This document shows positions 1 through 9,471 of a DNA stretch of 64,000 nucleotides, piece after piece. The DNA is from Arcobacter venerupis (GTDB lineage Bacteria > Campylobacterota > Campylobacteria > Campylobacterales > Arcobacteraceae). The notes beneath the pieces were generated by a model that saw nothing but the letters and a program-made list of their open reading frames with translations, was not told the origin of the DNA and made no database searches. Both the position numbers and the translations under genes were made by a program. The stretch is taken from contig NZ_CP053840.1 in assembly GCF_013201665.1 (NCBI RefSeq), positions 1,054,001 through 1,118,000 on the forward strand. Reading direction: 5' to 3'. Every line of letters starts with the position of its first letter. The stretch's first letter is position 1.

Positions 1-2
1 GA

Positions 3-908
3 CAAATAACAATTGATAGATATAAACAGATGCAAATAGAGGATGGTTTGGATTTTGATTTTCACCATGATGGAATGCTTAGTGTTTTCACAGAAGAAAA
101 AAGTTATGAAAAAAAACTTGCAAAATATAATTTTGTTGATAATGATAGATTTGAAATTTTTGATAATTCAAAAATAAAAGAGTATTTACCTTTAGGAAAT
201 GAAAAAATAAAAGGTGCAATACTATTTAAAAGAAATGCTCATTTTGATCCAAAAAGAGTAATGCTTGAAATGAAAAACTATTTATCAAAAAATGGTGTTG
301 AATTTATTTTAAATGAAAGAATAAGTAACATCAAATTCAAAGATAAAAAAGTTGCAAGTATTAGTTCTGCTTTAAATACTTATGAGGCAGAAACTTACGT
401 TTTATCTACAGGTTACCAAACTTTATTAGCTGATATTAGAAAAAAAGAACTTATGATGACTCCTGCAAAAGGTTATAGTATAACTTTTACTATGCCAAAA
501 GAGTTAGAACCTAAAACTTCAACACTATTTGCTGATTTATTTATAGTTATGACTCCACGAAGAAATGATGTAAGAATTACTTCAAAACTAGAATTAGGTT
601 CAACAGATCCAAGAGTTATAAAAGAACAAATAGAAAGCATAAAAGAAAATTTCAAAAAATATACAATTCCTTTTGAAATGGAAGATATTGTTGAATGGAG
701 TGGATTTAGACCACTAACGCCAAATGATATGCCCTTAATTGGAAGAGATGAAGAGTACAAGAACTTAATCTACGGAATGGGCTTAGGATGGTTAGGAATG
801 ACATTTGCTCCAAGTGTAGGAGAAATCCTAAAAGATTTAATAATAAAAGATTCAGAAAACAAAAATAATGATGATATTTTACTTTTCTCAGGATTTTATC
901 AAGGATAA
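3..908 (+). CDS. FAD-dependent oxidoreductase, DAO family (D-amino-acid dehydrogenase-like), 5' truncated by window edge
   Basis: The reading frame is open to the left edge, so the N-terminus and the Rossmann dinucleotide-binding motif lie outside the window. The first visible ATG, at position 30, is internal. The C-terminal part shows the DAO-fold substrate domain and the ending FRPLTPNDMPLIGRD, followed by GMGLGWLGMTFAPSVGEIL, which is the second FAD-contacting region of D-amino-acid dehydrogenases and oxidases. Such enzymes oxidise D-amino or imino acids at the inner face of the membrane. Substrate cannot be read from the sequence. An 11-bp inverted repeat overlaps the stop codon. Confidence 0.8.
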   Translation, partial: QITIDRYKQMQIEDGLDFDFHHDGMLSVFTEEKSYEKKLAKYNFVDNDRFEIFDNSKIKEYLPLGNEKIKGAILFKRNAHFDPKRVMLEMKNYLSKNGVEFILNERISNIKFKDKKVASISSALNTYEAETYVLSTGYQTLLADIRKKELMMTPAKGYSITFTMPKELEPKTSTLFADLFIVMTPRRNDVRITSKLELGSTDPRVIKEQIESIKENFKKYTIPFEMEDIVEWSGFRPLTPNDMPLIGRDEEYKNLIYGMGLGWLGMTFAPSVGEILKDLIIKDSENKNNDDILLFSGFYQG

Positions 909-927
909 GAATTATATTCTTATCCTT
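901..927 (+). terminator. Inverted repeat overlapping the stop of the DAO-family gene
   Basis: AAGGATAAGAA and TTCTTATCCTT form an 11-bp perfect stem with a TTATA loop. It includes the stop codon of the preceding gene. No strong T-run follows, so it may act as a weak terminator or as an mRNA 3' end. Confidence 0.4.
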
Positions 928-1019
928 AATAAGAACTTATTATACTATCTAAACTACTGTAATCATCCTTTTAAAAAGGAAATAAAATTACCAACTTTTC
1001 ATATGAAGCCCCATAATAC

Positions 1020-1048
1020 TTGACATTTAACCACTATTGAGTTATAAT
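1020..1048 (+). promoter_or_regulatory. Consensus sigma-70 promoter of the S10-spc operon
   Basis: TTGACA at 1020-1025 and TATAAT at 1043-1048 are separated by 17 bp, a perfect match to the bacterial housekeeping consensus. This is unusual in an AT-rich genome and suits a strong ribosomal-protein promoter. The predicted start is near 1054, giving a leader of about 60 nt. Confidence 0.85.
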
Positions 1049-1054
1049 CCGCGT

Positions 1055-1092
1055 CCACTAAATGTGGTTAGAGTGCATTTATGCGCATCTAA
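1055..1092 (+). promoter_or_regulatory. Structured leader of the S10 operon: two adjacent hairpins
   Basis: The first hairpin is CCAC/GTGG around TAAAT (1055-1067). The second begins on the next base: TTAGA-g-TGC pairs with GCA-TCTAA around an 8-nt loop (1068-1092). Both fall between the predicted transcription start and the AAAGGAA ribosome site of rpsJ. They could be a landing site for r-protein feedback, or may simply stabilise the 5' end. Confidence 0.45.
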
Positions 1093-1113
1093 CGAGTTCT
1101 TTAAAGGAAAAAA

Positions 1114-1428
1114 ATGGAAAAGATTAGATTAAAGCTAAAAGCTTATGATCATAGAGTTTTAGACAGAAGTGTTGCTTCAATTGTTGAAGCCGTTAAAAGA
1201 ACTGGTGCTGATTTAAGAGGTCCAATCCCTCTTCCTACAAAAATCAGAAGATATACAGTTATTAAAGGTCCTCACGTAAATAAGGATTCTAGAGAGCAAT
1301 TTGAAATCAGAGTTCATTCAAGAATTATTGATATTATAGCTGCAACTCCAGATACTGTAGATTCGTTAATGAAACTTGACTTAGCTCCTGAAGTTGATGT
1401 TGAAGTTAGATCTATGGGTCAAGAATAA
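1114..1428 (+). CDS. rpsJ: 30S ribosomal protein S10
   Basis: The 104-residue product matches S10 in length and sequence. It begins [17 protein letters not shown] and contains the conserved GPIPLPTKI loop that reaches into the 30S head. S10 also acts as NusE in antitermination. It is the first gene of the long ribosomal operon, 18 nt before rplC, and the ATG is preceded by a clear AAAGGAA ribosome site. Nothing is unusual in the protein. Confidence 0.98.
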   Translation: MEKIRLKLKAYDHRVLDRSVASIVEAVKRTGADLRGPIPLPTKIRRYTVIKGPHVNKDSREQFEIRVHSRIIDIIAATPDTVDSLMKLDLAPEVDVEVRSMGQE

Positions 1429-1446
1429 GAAGAAAGGGTAATATAG

Positions 1447-2022
1447 ATGGAATTTATAGTTCAAAAAATCGGTATGAGTAGAACAGTTTCTGTTCCAAGT
1501 ACTCCTGTTACACTTTTAAAAGTTCTTGATACTAAAGTGTGTGAAGTGACTGACGGTGTAGCAATTGTAGCTTATAGCAATGGTAAAAAATTTAACAAAG
1601 CTATCGAAGGTATACAAAAAAAATATAACTTATCTAAAGAGTTTAACAGATTTGCAACAATGACTGTAGCAAATGGTGAAGCTGGTGATTTAGATGTTTC
1701 TGGATTAGGTGAAGCACAAACGTTAAAAACAACTTTTAAAACAAAAGGTAGAGGGTTTACTGGAGCTGTTAAAAGATGGAATTTTGCGGGTGGTAGAGCA
1801 TCACACGGTCACAGAATGGGTAGAAGAGTTGGTTCAATCGGTAACTGCGAATGGCCAGGAAGAGTTCAGCCAGGTAAAAAAATGCCAGGGCAATACGGAA
1901 ATACAAATGTATCTGTGAAAAATGATGTTATTTCATTTGACGCTGAAACTGGAATTTTAGTTCTTAAAGGTTCAGTATCTGGTCCAAACGGAGCATTAGG
2001 AAAAGTAAAGGTTGCTAAATGA
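1447..2022 (+). CDS. rplC: 50S ribosomal protein L3
   Basis: The 191-residue protein has the L3 fold, including the internal extension [18 protein letters not shown] (residues about 98-115) and the glutamine-bearing GQYGN region that approaches the peptidyl-transferase centre. L3 is an early 23S rRNA assembly protein. The stop overlaps the rplD start by 4 bp (ATGA), implying translational coupling. Confidence 0.98.
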   Translation: MEFIVQKIGMSRTVSVPSTPVTLLKVLDTKVCEVTDGVAIVAYSNGKKFNKAIEGIQKKYNLSKEFNRFATMTVANGEAGDLDVSGLGEAQTLKTTFKTKGRGFTGAVKRWNFAGGRASHGHRMGRRVGSIGNCEWPGRVQPGKKMPGQYGNTNVSVKNDVISFDAETGILVLKGSVSGPNGALGKVKVAK

Positions 2023-2630
2023 GCAAAGCAATAGTATTAAATGAAAAATTTGAAAATAGTGGTGAAGTAGTTTTACCAGCTAGTTATGAAGAAATTAACA
2101 AACATAATTTATATTTATATGTTAAATCTTACTTAGCGGCATTAAGATCAAATACAGCAAGAGCTAAAACAAGAGCAGAAGTAAGCGGTGGTGGTAAAAA
2201 ACCTAAAGCTCAAAAAGGTTCTGGTGCAGCTAGATGGGGTTCAAAAAGATCTCCTTTATTCGTTGGTGGGGGTCAAGCATTTGGACCTACTAAAAGAAAC
2301 TATAACCAAAAAGTTAACAAAAAACAAAAAGCATTAGCATTAAAATATGCTATCAATGCTCAAGCAAATAATAGTACTTTATTTGTTGTTGATTCAATTA
2401 AACTTGAGTCAGGAAAAACTAAAGAAGCAGTTGCAGTTTTAAGTAAAATAAACAAAAGAGATACATTAATCGTATGTGATACAATTGATGAGAAAACTTA
2501 TTTAGCGTTTAGAAACATTAAAAACTGTTATATGGTTGAAAAGCAAGAAGTTAACGCTTATTTAATTGCTGCATACCACTCAGTACTTATTGAAAAATCA
2601 GTACTTGATGCATTAACAAAAGAGGCTTAA
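2019..2630 (+). CDS. rplD: 50S ribosomal protein L4
   Basis: The 203-residue protein has the L4 loop rich in basic residues ([19 protein letters not shown]) that lines the exit tunnel. In enteric bacteria L4 is the autogenous repressor of the S10 operon through the leader. Whether the leader seen here at 1055-1092 plays that role is unknown. The gene starts inside the last codons of rplC and is one base from rplW. Confidence 0.97.
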   Translation: MSKAIVLNEKFENSGEVVLPASYEEINKHNLYLYVKSYLAALRSNTARAKTRAEVSGGGKKPKAQKGSGAARWGSKRSPLFVGGGQAFGPTKRNYNQKVNKKQKALALKYAINAQANNSTLFVVDSIKLESGKTKEAVAVLSKINKRDTLIVCDTIDEKTYLAFRNIKNCYMVEKQEVNAYLIAAYHSVLIEKSVLDALTKEA

Positions 2631-2631
2631 G

Positions 2632-2913
2632 ATGGCAGATATTACAGATATTAAAGCAATATTATATACAGAAAAAACAATTGAGCTTCAAGAAAATGGT
2701 GTAATCGTTGTTCAAACTAGTCCAAGAATGACTAAAAACGGTTTAAAAGAAGTATTTAAAGAATATTTTGGAGTAACTCCTTCAAAAGTAAATTCTTTAA
2801 GACAAAATGGTAAAGTAAAAAGATTTAAAGGGAAAATAGGTAAAAGACCTGATTTCAAAAAATTCTATGTAACATTACCAGAGGGCGCAGCAATTGCGAA
2901 CCTTTCAGCTTAA
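2632..2913 (+). CDS. rplW: 50S ribosomal protein L23
   Basis: The 93-residue protein is a short L23 beginning [16 protein letters not shown], with the conserved [11 protein letters not shown] ending. L23 sits at the tunnel exit and is the docking site for trigger factor and the signal recognition particle. It keeps canonical S10-operon order between rplD and rplB. Confidence 0.96.
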   Translation: MADITDIKAILYTEKTIELQENGVIVVQTSPRMTKNGLKEVFKEYFGVTPSKVNSLRQNGKVKRFKGKIGKRPDFKKFYVTLPEGAAIANLSA

Positions 2914-2924
2914 GGGGATTATAG

Positions 2925-3752
2925 ATGGCAATTAAAAAATTTAGACCAATAACTCCTGCAAGAAGATTTATGTCTGTTATGGATACTTCAGATATTACTT
3001 CTAAACCAACTGTAAAATCTTTACTTGTAAGAGTAAAAGCAAACGCTGGTAGAAATAATAACGGTAGAATTACATCTAGACACAAAGAAGCAGGTGCTAA
3101 GAAATTATATAGAATTATTGATTTCAAAAGAGATAAATTCGGTGTTGAGGGTACAATTTCAACTGTTGAATACGATCCATATAGAAATTGTAGAATTTGT
3201 TTAGTTACTTACCTAGACGGTGATAAAAGATATATCATTCAACCATCTGGATTAAAAGTTGGAGATAAAGTACAAGCTGCTGAATCTGGACTTGATATTT
3301 TACCTGGTAATGCAATGAGATTATTAAGTATTCCTGTTGGAACAATGGTACATAATATTGAAATGAAACCAGGTAAAGGTGGACAAATCGCTAGATCTGC
3401 TGGTGGATATGCTCAAATTATGGGTAGAGAAGACAAGTATGTAATCATGAGATTACCATCTGGTGAAATGAGAAAAATTCTTGGTGTTTGTATAGCTACA
3501 ATTGGTGTAGTTGGAAACGAAGATTTCTCAAACATGGTAGTTGGTAAAGCTGGTAGAAGTAGACACCTTGGTATTAGACCTCAAACTAGAGGTTCTGCAA
3601 TGAACCCTATTGATCACCCACATGGTGGTGGTGAAGGTAAAACTAACTCTGGTAGACATCCTGTTACTCCATGGGGTATGCCAACTAAAGGTTATAAAAC
3701 TAGAAAGAAAAAAGCTAGTGATAAACTAATCATTTCAAAAAGAAAGAAGTAA
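2925..3752 (+). CDS. rplB: 50S ribosomal protein L2
   Basis: The 275-residue product has the full L2 length. It shows the OB and SH3-like core, and the C-terminal [18 protein letters not shown] segment carrying the histidine linked to peptidyl-transferase activity. L2 is needed for subunit association. An AAGGG ribosome site precedes the next gene, rpsS, which starts 9 bp after the stop. Confidence 0.98.
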   Translation: MAIKKFRPITPARRFMSVMDTSDITSKPTVKSLLVRVKANAGRNNNGRITSRHKEAGAKKLYRIIDFKRDKFGVEGTISTVEYDPYRNCRICLVTYLDGDKRYIIQPSGLKVGDKVQAAESGLDILPGNAMRLLSIPVGTMVHNIEMKPGKGGQIARSAGGYAQIMGREDKYVIMRLPSGEMRKILGVCIATIGVVGNEDFSNMVVGKAGRSRHLGIRPQTRGSAMNPIDHPHGGGEGKTNSGRHPVTPWGMPTKGYKTRKKKASDKLIISKRKK

Positions 3753-3761
3753 GGGTTTAAG

Positions 3762-4037
3762 ATGGCAAGATCGATAAAAAAAGGTCCATTCGTAGACGCA
3801 CACCTAATGAAGAAAGTTATCAAGGCTAATGAAGCTAATGATAAAAAACCAATTAAAACTTGGTCAAGAAGATCTACTGTATTACCAGATATGATCGGAT
3901 TAACTTTCAATGTGCACAATGGAAGAAACTTCGTTCCAGTTAACGTTACTGAGAACCATGTTGGATATAAATTAGGTGAATTCGCACCAACTAGAACATT
4001 TAAGGGCCATAAAGGTTCTGTTCAAAGAAAGGCATAA
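3762..4037 (+). CDS. rpsS: 30S ribosomal protein S19
   Basis: The 91-residue product begins [15 protein letters not shown], typical of S19, and contains the conserved [14 protein letters not shown] segment. S19 sits in the 30S head with S13. It lies between rplB and rplV with 2-9 nt spacers. Confidence 0.98.
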   Translation: MARSIKKGPFVDAHLMKKVIKANEANDKKPIKTWSRRSTVLPDMIGLTFNVHNGRNFVPVNVTENHVGYKLGEFAPTRTFKGHKGSVQRKA

Positions 4038-4039
4038 GA

Positions 4040-4372
4040 ATGGCTAAAGCAATATTAAAATTTATTAGACTTTCTCCAATTAAAGCTAGATTAATAGCTA
4101 GAGAAGTTCAAGGAATGAATGCAGAGTATGCAATCGCATCTTTACAATTTACTCCAAATAAAGCTGCTGGAATTATTTCAAAAGTTATAGCTTCAGCTGT
4201 AGCAAATGCAGGTTTAGATCCAGTTGACGCTGTTGTTGTATCTGCAAGGGTTGATAAAGGTCCAGTTCTTAAGAGATTTACTCCAAGAGCAAGAGGTTCT
4301 GCTTCTCCAAGACACAAACCAACTGCACATATTATGATTGAAGTAGCTGCTGCAACTAAAGGAGATAAGTAA
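4040..4372 (+). CDS. rplV: 50S ribosomal protein L22
   Basis: The 110-residue protein has the L22 core ([16 protein letters not shown]) and the beta-hairpin tip region around [14 protein letters not shown] that reaches the narrow part of the exit tunnel, where macrolide-resistance changes occur in other bacteria. No change can be judged without a reference. The stop overlaps the rpsC start by one base. Confidence 0.97.
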   Translation: MAKAILKFIRLSPIKARLIAREVQGMNAEYAIASLQFTPNKAAGIISKVIASAVANAGLDPVDAVVVSARVDKGPVLKRFTPRARGSASPRHKPTAHIMIEVAAATKGDK

Positions 4373-5076
4373 TGGGTCAAAAAGTTAATCCAATAGGTTT
4401 AAGATTAGGTATTAATAGAAATTGGGAATCAAGATGGTTTCCTAAATTTGAAACAATGCCAGCAAACGTTGCAGAAGATGACAAAATCAGAAAGTATGTT
4501 AAAAAAGAATTATACTATGCTGGAATTGCTCAAACTATCGTAGAAAGAACTGCAAAAAAAGTTAGAGTTACAGTTGTAGCTGCTAGACCTGGTATCATTA
4601 TTGGTAAAAAAGGTGCAGACGTTGAAAAACTAAAAGATGCACTTTCTAAATTAGTTGGTAAAGAAATCGCTGTAAATATTAAAGAAGAGAGAAAACCTCA
4701 AACTTCTGCTCAATTATCTGCTGAAAACGTTGCTCAACAATTAGAAAGAAGAGTTGCATTCAGAAGAGCTATGAAAAGAGTTATGCAAAATGCATTAAAA
4801 GGTGGAGCAAAAGGTATTAAAGTATCTGTTTCTGGTAGACTTGGTGGAGCTGAAATGGCAAGAACTGAGTGGTACTTAGAAGGTAGAGTTCCTTTACATA
4901 CTTTAAGAGCAAGAATTGATTATGGTTTTGCTGAAGCTCATACAACTTATGGTTGTATTGGTATCAAAGTTTGGATTTTCAAAGGTGAAGTATTAGCTAA
5001 AGGTATTCCAACTGAAAAAGCTGAAGACACTTCTTCTAAACCTAAAAGAAGACCAACTAAGAAAAGAGGTAAATAA
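4372..5076 (+). CDS. rpsC: 30S ribosomal protein S3
   Basis: The 234-residue protein begins [14 protein letters not shown] and has a KH-2 domain with the GXXG motif as [12 protein letters not shown] at about residues 76-87. The C-terminal tail is lysine-rich. S3 lines the mRNA entry channel and has helicase function on the ribosome. It overlaps rplV by one base and is 2 nt from rplP. Confidence 0.98.
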   Translation: MGQKVNPIGLRLGINRNWESRWFPKFETMPANVAEDDKIRKYVKKELYYAGIAQTIVERTAKKVRVTVVAARPGIIIGKKGADVEKLKDALSKLVGKEIAVNIKEERKPQTSAQLSAENVAQQLERRVAFRRAMKRVMQNALKGGAKGIKVSVSGRLGGAEMARTEWYLEGRVPLHTLRARIDYGFAEAHTTYGCIGIKVWIFKGEVLAKGIPTEKAEDTSSKPKRRPTKKRGK

Positions 5077-5078
5077 TT

Positions 5079-5504
5079 ATGTTAATGCCTAAAAGAACGA
5101 AATTTAGAAAAATGATGAAAGGCCGAAATAGAGGTATGGCTCATAGAGGAAACTCTTTAGCATACGGAGATATCGGTATTAAAGCTGTAGAACACGGTAG
5201 AATTGATTCAAGACAAATTGAAGCATCAAGAATTGCGATGACTAGAAAAGTTAAGAGACAAGCAAAAGTTTGGATTATGGTATTCCCTGATAAACCACTT
5301 ACTGCTAAACCATTAGAAACAAGAATGGGTAAAGGTAAAGGTTCTGTTGATAAATGGGTTATGAACATTAAGCCTGGAAGAATTTGTTTTGAAATGGCTG
5401 GAGTATCTGATGAATTAGCTAGAGAAGCTTTAACTTTAGCAATGCATAAGCTACCATTTAAAACTAAAATTGTAACAAGAGATAGCGAAAATGAACTATA
5501 CTGA
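5079..5504 (+). CDS. rplP: 50S ribosomal protein L16
   Basis: The 141-residue protein starts [11 protein letters not shown], which matches the usual L16 start, so the first ATG is preferred to the one two codons later. L16 contacts the A-site tRNA elbow. Its last 14 bases overlap the start of rpmC in another frame, so the two are probably translationally coupled. Confidence 0.97.
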   Translation: MLMPKRTKFRKMMKGRNRGMAHRGNSLAYGDIGIKAVEHGRIDSRQIEASRIAMTRKVKRQAKVWIMVFPDKPLTAKPLETRMGKGKGSVDKWVMNIKPGRICFEMAGVSDELAREALTLAMHKLPFKTKIVTRDSENELY

Positions 5505-5682
5505 TTTAAAAGACAAAAACTTGAATGAACTTCAAGCATTATTAAAAGAGAAAAAGGTGCTTCTTTTTGAATTAAAAGCTAAGCTAAAAACAATGCAGTT
5601 AACAAATACATCTGAATTAAGAGTGGCTAAAAAAGACATTGCTAAAATTCAAACAGCTATGACTGCTGCACAAGCTAACTAA
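5491..5682 (+). CDS. rpmC: 50S ribosomal protein L29
   Basis: The 63-residue helical protein has the L29 pattern: [20 protein letters not shown], followed by a second helix [13 protein letters not shown]29 lies beside L23 at the tunnel exit. It starts inside the end of rplP and is followed after 10 nt by rpsQ. Confidence 0.95.
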   Translation: MNYTDLKDKNLNELQALLKEKKVLLFELKAKLKTMQLTNTSELRVAKKDIAKIQTAMTAAQAN

Positions 5683-5692
5683 GGATCTAAGT

Positions 5693-5944
5693 ATGACACA
5701 TAAAAGAGAGATTCAAGGTGTAGTGGTAAAAAACTCTGGAGACAAAACAGCATCTGTATTAGTTACAAGATCAGTTATGCATCCAAAATATCACAAAACT
5801 GTAAAAAGATTTAAAAAATATTTAGTACATGACGAAAGAAATGAATTAAATGTTGGAGATAGTGTTATCGCTGTTGAGTGTAGACCATTGTCAAAGACTA
5901 AATCTTTTAGATTAAAGACAATTGTAGCTACAGGAGTTAAATAA
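5693..5944 (+). CDS. rpsQ: 30S ribosomal protein S17
   Basis: The 83-residue OB-fold protein has the S17 signature ([20 protein letters not shown]) and the basic segment [19 protein letters not shown]. It is a primary 16S rRNA binder. The stop and the ATG of rplN share one base. Confidence 0.97.
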   Translation: MTHKREIQGVVVKNSGDKTASVLVTRSVMHPKYHKTVKRFKKYLVHDERNELNVGDSVIAVECRPLSKTKSFRLKTIVATGVK

Positions 5945-6312
5945 TGATTCAAAGTTTTACAAGATTAAACGTAGCTGACAATACAGGTGCTAAAGAGATT
6001 ATGTGTATCAAAGTTTTAGGTGGTTCTAAAAGAAGATATGCAACTGTTGGTGATGTTATTGTTGCTTCAGTTAAAAAAGCTCTACCAACTGGTAAGATCA
6101 AAAAAGGTCAAGTTGTTAAAGCAGTAGTTGTTAGAACTCATAAAGAAGTTCAAAGAGAAAATGGTTCATTAATTAGATTTGACGACAACGCAGCGGTTAT
6201 TCTTGATGCAAAAAGAGAACCAGTTGGAACAAGAATCTTTGGACCAGTTGCTAGAGAAGTTAGATATTCAGGTTTCATGAAAATCGTTTCACTTGCACCG
6301 GAGGTATTATAA
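5944..6312 (+). CDS. rplN: 50S ribosomal protein L14
   Basis: The 122-residue protein begins [19 protein letters not shown] and carries the L14 signature at the subunit interface. Its length equals the family standard. The next gene, rplX, begins at the adjacent ATG after one base. Confidence 0.98.
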   Translation: MIQSFTRLNVADNTGAKEIMCIKVLGGSKRRYATVGDVIVASVKKALPTGKIKKGQVVKAVVVRTHKEVQRENGSLIRFDDNAAVILDAKREPVGTRIFGPVAREVRYSGFMKIVSLAPEVL

Positions 6313-6313
6313 T

Positions 6314-6553
6314 ATGGCAATTAAATTAAAAATCAAAAAAGGTGATACTGTAAAAATTATCGCTGGAGATGACAAAGGTAAAACTGGAGAAGTTTTAAGA
6401 GTATTACCTTCTAAAAACAAAGTAATCGTAAAAGATTGTAAAGTTGCTAAAAAAACTGTTAAACCTGACCAAGAAAAAAATCCAGATGGTGGATTTATTA
6501 ACAAAGAAATGCCAATTGACATTTCAAATGTAGCAAAAGTAGAAGGTGAGTAA
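6314..6553 (+). CDS. rplX: 50S ribosomal protein L24
   Basis: The start at 6314 gives [20 protein letters not shown], with the KOW motif ([19 protein letters not shown]) at residues about 9-27 and a total of 79 residues. The frame stays open upstream into rplN, but those residues are not L24-like. L24 initiates 50S assembly. The gene ends just before rplE. Confidence 0.96.
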   Translation: MAIKLKIKKGDTVKIIAGDDKGKTGEVLRVLPSKNKVIVKDCKVAKKTVKPDQEKNPDGGFINKEMPIDISNVAKVEGE

Positions 6554-6554
6554 G

Positions 6555-7103
6555 ATGGCATCAAGATTATTTGAAAAATACAAATCAGAAATCAAACCAG
6601 TATTAGAAACTGAGTTTCCAAAAAATAAAACTTTAACTGCAAAGTTAGAAAAAGTTGTTATTTCTGTTGGTGCTGGTGAAGCGATGAAAGATTCTAAATT
6701 AATCCAAAATATTGAAGATACAATCTCTTTAATAGCTGGTCAAAGAGCTGTTAAAGTTATTGCTAAAAAATCTGTTGCAGGGTTTAAAGTTAGAGAAGGT
6801 ATGCCAGTTGGTGTTAAAGTTACTTTAAGAGGTGAGCAAATGTATCATTTCTTAGATAAATTATGTAACGTTGCATTACCAAGAGTAAAAGACTTTAGAG
6901 GTCTTAACAAAAATGGTTTTGACGGTAGAGGAAACTTCAACTTTGGTTTAGATGAGCAATTAATGTTCCCAGAAGTTGTATATGATAATATCATTAAAAC
7001 ACATGGTATGAATATTTCAATTACTACTAGTTCAACTAATGATGCTGAATCATTCAGATTATTAGAATTAGTAGGAATTCCATTTACAAAAGGAAGAGCG
7101 TAA
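6555..7103 (+). CDS. rplE: 50S ribosomal protein L5
   Basis: The start at 6555 ([15 protein letters not shown]) gives 182 residues. An in-frame GTG three codons earlier, inside the end of rplX, is less likely. The protein has the L5 segments RDFRGL-like [16 protein letters not shown] and the C-terminal [10 protein letters not shown]5 binds 5S rRNA and contacts the P-site tRNA. The stop overlaps the rpsN start. Confidence 0.97.
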   Translation: MASRLFEKYKSEIKPVLETEFPKNKTLTAKLEKVVISVGAGEAMKDSKLIQNIEDTISLIAGQRAVKVIAKKSVAGFKVREGMPVGVKVTLRGEQMYHFLDKLCNVALPRVKDFRGLNKNGFDGRGNFNFGLDEQLMFPEVVYDNIIKTHGMNISITTSSTNDAESFRLLELVGIPFTKGRA

Positions 7104-7288
7104 TGGCAAAGAAATCTATGATCGCTAAACAACAAAGAACACCTAAGTTTGCAGTAAGAGCATACACAAGATGTTCTGTTTGTGGAAGACCTCACTCTGT
7201 ATACAAAGATTTTGGTTTATGTAGAATTTGTTTAAGAAAAATGGCTAACGAAGGTTTATTACCTGGTGTTAGAAAAGCTAGTTGGTAG
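7103..7288 (+). CDS. rpsN: 30S ribosomal protein S14, zinc-binding type Z
   Basis: The 61-residue product is the short zinc-ribbon form of S14, with CSVC at 24-27 and CRIC at 40-43. The long zinc-free form of about 100 residues is not seen here. As an essential zinc protein, it is often paired in other bacteria with a zinc-independent paralogue made under zinc limitation. Confidence 0.97.
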   Translation: MAKKSMIAKQQRTPKFAVRAYTRCSVCGRPHSVYKDFGLCRICLRKMANEGLLPGVRKASW

Positions 7289-7301
7289 GAGAATTTAAGC
7301 T

Positions 7302-7700
7302 ATGATGAATGATATAATCGCAGATGCTTTAACAAGAATTAGAAATGCTGCAATGAGAAAATTAGAAGTTGCAACATTATTACACTCAAATACTGTAGTA
7401 GGTGTTTTAAACGTTTTATTACAAAAAGAGTATATTGCTGGATTCAAAGTTATTGATGGACAAAACAATAAGAAAACAATTCAAGTTGAATTGAAATATG
7501 ATGATAATGAGAAATCAGTAATCAATGAAATCACAAGAGTTTCTAAACCAGGAAGAAGAGTTTATAAAAACGCTTCTGAAATTAAAAACTTTAAAAATGG
7601 GTACGGTACTATTATCGTTTCAACTAACAAAGGTGTAATTGCTAATGATGAAGCATTTGCTGCTAATGTTGGTGGTGAAGTACTTTGTACTGTATGGTAG
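7302..7700 (+). CDS. rpsH: 30S ribosomal protein S8
   Basis: The 132-residue protein begins [16 protein letters not shown], fitting S8, and has the ending SKPGRRVY through STNKGVIAN to [10 protein letters not shown]8 is a primary 16S binder and in enterics represses the spc operon by binding mRNA near rplE. That control cannot be inferred here from sequence alone. Confidence 0.97.
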   Translation: MMNDIIADALTRIRNAAMRKLEVATLLHSNTVVGVLNVLLQKEYIAGFKVIDGQNNKKTIQVELKYDDNEKSVINEITRVSKPGRRVYKNASEIKNFKNGYGTIIVSTNKGVIANDEAFAANVGGEVLCTVW

Positions 7701-7709
7701 GAGAGAGTA

Positions 7710-8246
7710 ATGTCTAGAATTGGAAAAAAACCTATCGCAATCCCAGCTGGGATTGAAGTAACAGTAAATGGTTCTATCATTTCTGTTAAAAAAGGGAACA
7801 ATGTTTCTACTATTGAAACACACGGAAGAGTTGGAATCGAAATAGCAGATGGTCAAGTTGTATTAACTAGAAATGGTGAAACAAAAGAGTCTTCTGCATT
7901 TTGGGGAACTTATAGAGCTTTAACTGCTAATGCAATCAATGGTCTTACTGTAGGATTTAGTAAATCTTTAGAGATCAATGGTGTTGGTTACAGAGCTGCT
8001 GTAAAAGGTGAAGTTTTAGAACTACAATTAGGTTATTCTCATCCTATTAACTATGAAATCCCTGCTGGATTAGAAGTTACTGTTGAAAAAAACTTAATTC
8101 ATGTAAAAGGTGCTGACAAACAACAAGTTGGTCAAGCTGCTGCAATTATTAGAGGCTTTAGAAAACCAGAACCGTACAAAGGTAAAGGTGTTAAATATAC
8201 TGATGAGAAAATCATCAGAAAAGCCGGAAAAACTTCTAAGAAGTAA
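7710..8246 (+). CDS. rplF: 50S ribosomal protein L6
   Basis: The 178-residue protein has the duplicated L6 fold. It begins [14 protein letters not shown], and the C-terminal signature [13 protein letters not shown] is present. L6 lies near the factor-binding site. Spacing to both neighbours is about 9 nt with GA-rich ribosome sites. Confidence 0.98.
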   Translation: MSRIGKKPIAIPAGIEVTVNGSIISVKKGNNVSTIETHGRVGIEIADGQVVLTRNGETKESSAFWGTYRALTANAINGLTVGFSKSLEINGVGYRAAVKGEVLELQLGYSHPINYEIPAGLEVTVEKNLIHVKGADKQQVGQAAAIIRGFRKPEPYKGKGVKYTDEKIIRKAGKTSKK

Positions 8247-8255
8247 GGTGTAACT

Positions 8256-8615
8256 ATGAGTAGAATTAAAGATTTAGCAAAAAAAAATGCGTTAAGAATC
8301 AAAAGAAAAAAAAGAGTTAGAGGTTCAATTTTTGGTACAGCTGAAAAGCCAAGAGTATCAATTTTCAAATCTAACAAATACGTTAGTGCACAAGCTATTA
8401 ATGATGTTGAAGGTGTAACTTTAGCAGCAGTTAGCTCAAAAGCTATGGGTTTAAATGTGAATAAAGAAAATGCAGTAAAAGTAGCAGCACAACTTGCTGA
8501 GAACTTAAAAGCAGCTGGAATTGAATCAGTTGTTTATGACAGAAATGGTTATCTTTATCATGGTGTTGTAGCAGCATTTGCTGACGCATTAAGAGAAAAT
8601 GGTATCAAATTATAA
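8256..8615 (+). CDS. rplR: 50S ribosomal protein L18
   Basis: The 119-residue protein has a basic N-terminus ([22 protein letters not shown]) and ends [20 protein letters not shown], as L18 does. It binds 5S rRNA together with L5. It lies in the usual order between rplF and rpsE. Confidence 0.97.
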   Translation: MSRIKDLAKKNALRIKRKKRVRGSIFGTAEKPRVSIFKSNKYVSAQAINDVEGVTLAAVSSKAMGLNVNKENAVKVAAQLAENLKAAGIESVVYDRNGYLYHGVVAAFADALRENGIKL

Positions 8616-8621
8616 GGGTTA

Positions 8622-9065
8622 ATGATGGCAGTAAATAGAGAAGACTTTCAAGAAGCAATCGTTAAAATCGGAAGAGTAACAAAAGTTGTAAAGGGTGGTA
8701 GAAGATTCAGATTTACAGCTTTAGTTGTTGTTGGTGATAAAAACGGTACAGTAGGATTTGGAACTGGTAAAGCTAAAGAGGTTCCTGATGCAATTAAAAA
8801 AGCATTAGATGACGCATTCAAAAGCTTAGTTACTGTTTCTATTAAAGGAACTACAATCGCACATGATATTGAACATAAATATAATGCAAGTAAAATATTA
8901 TTAAAACCAGCATCTGAGGGTACTGGACTTATCGCTGGAGGAGCTGCAAGACCTGTTCTTGAGCTTTCTGGAGTTAAAGATATTATTGCAAAATCTTTAG
9001 GTTCAAATAATCCAAACAACCTTGTACAAGCTACTGTTGAAGCATTAGCTAAGATTAAAGGATAG
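8622..9065 (+). CDS. rpsE: 30S ribosomal protein S5
   Basis: The 147-residue protein has the S5 double-stranded-RNA-binding domain ([17 protein letters not shown] at about 24-40) and the conserved [12 protein letters not shown]. Two consecutive ATG codons begin the frame and either could be used. S5 affects decoding accuracy and is the site of spectinomycin-resistance changes in other species. Confidence 0.97.
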   Translation: MMAVNREDFQEAIVKIGRVTKVVKGGRRFRFTALVVVGDKNGTVGFGTGKAKEVPDAIKKALDDAFKSLVTVSIKGTTIAHDIEHKYNASKILLKPASEGTGLIAGGAARPVLELSGVKDIIAKSLGSNNPNNLVQATVEALAKIKG

Positions 9066-9070
9066 AAATT

Positions 9071-9469
9071 ATGGAATTAAATAACTTACAACCAGCAGCT
9101 GGTAGTACAAAAAATACTAAAAGAATTGGTAGAGGTCAAGGTAGCGGTACTGGTAAAACAGCTGGAAAAGGTAACAAAGGTCAAAAAGCTAGATCTGGTT
9201 ATAAAATCAAAAGAGGTTTTGAAGGTGGTCAACAACCACTTTACAAAAGACTTCCTAAAGTTGGATTCTTTTCAAGAACAGTTAAACCATACTCTATCAA
9301 TGTAGATAAAGTATCTCAAATTGCAACACTTGATGAAATTACACTTGATTCTATTAAATCTGTGTACAAATTATCAAAATCAGTTGAAAAAGTTAAATTA
9401 ATTGGTTCAACTGCAAAAGATTTAGTAGCTAAGATTAAAGACGAAAACGTTACAACTACTGGAAAATAA
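9071..9469 (+). CDS. rplO: 50S ribosomal protein L15
   Basis: The 132-residue protein begins [20 protein letters not shown] and has the glycine-rich [19 protein letters not shown] region of L15. L15 is a late assembly protein that precedes secY in most bacteria. rpmD (L30), often between rpsE and rplO, is absent, leaving a gap of only 5 nt. Confidence 0.97.
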   Translation: MELNNLQPAAGSTKNTKRIGRGQGSGTGKTAGKGNKGQKARSGYKIKRGFEGGQQPLYKRLPKVGFFSRTVKPYSINVDKVSQIATLDEITLDSIKSVYKLSKSVEKVKLIGSTAKDLVAKIKDENVTTTGK

Positions 9470-9471
9470 CC

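Noticed and set aside
473-760. Open frame on the minus strand inside the DAO-family gene
   Set aside because: It is a shadow of the real gene on the plus strand; its residues show no domain and there is no ribosome site.
6293-6313. Earlier start for L24 within rplN
   Set aside because: The extra residues are not found in L24; the ATG at 6314 gives the standard protein.
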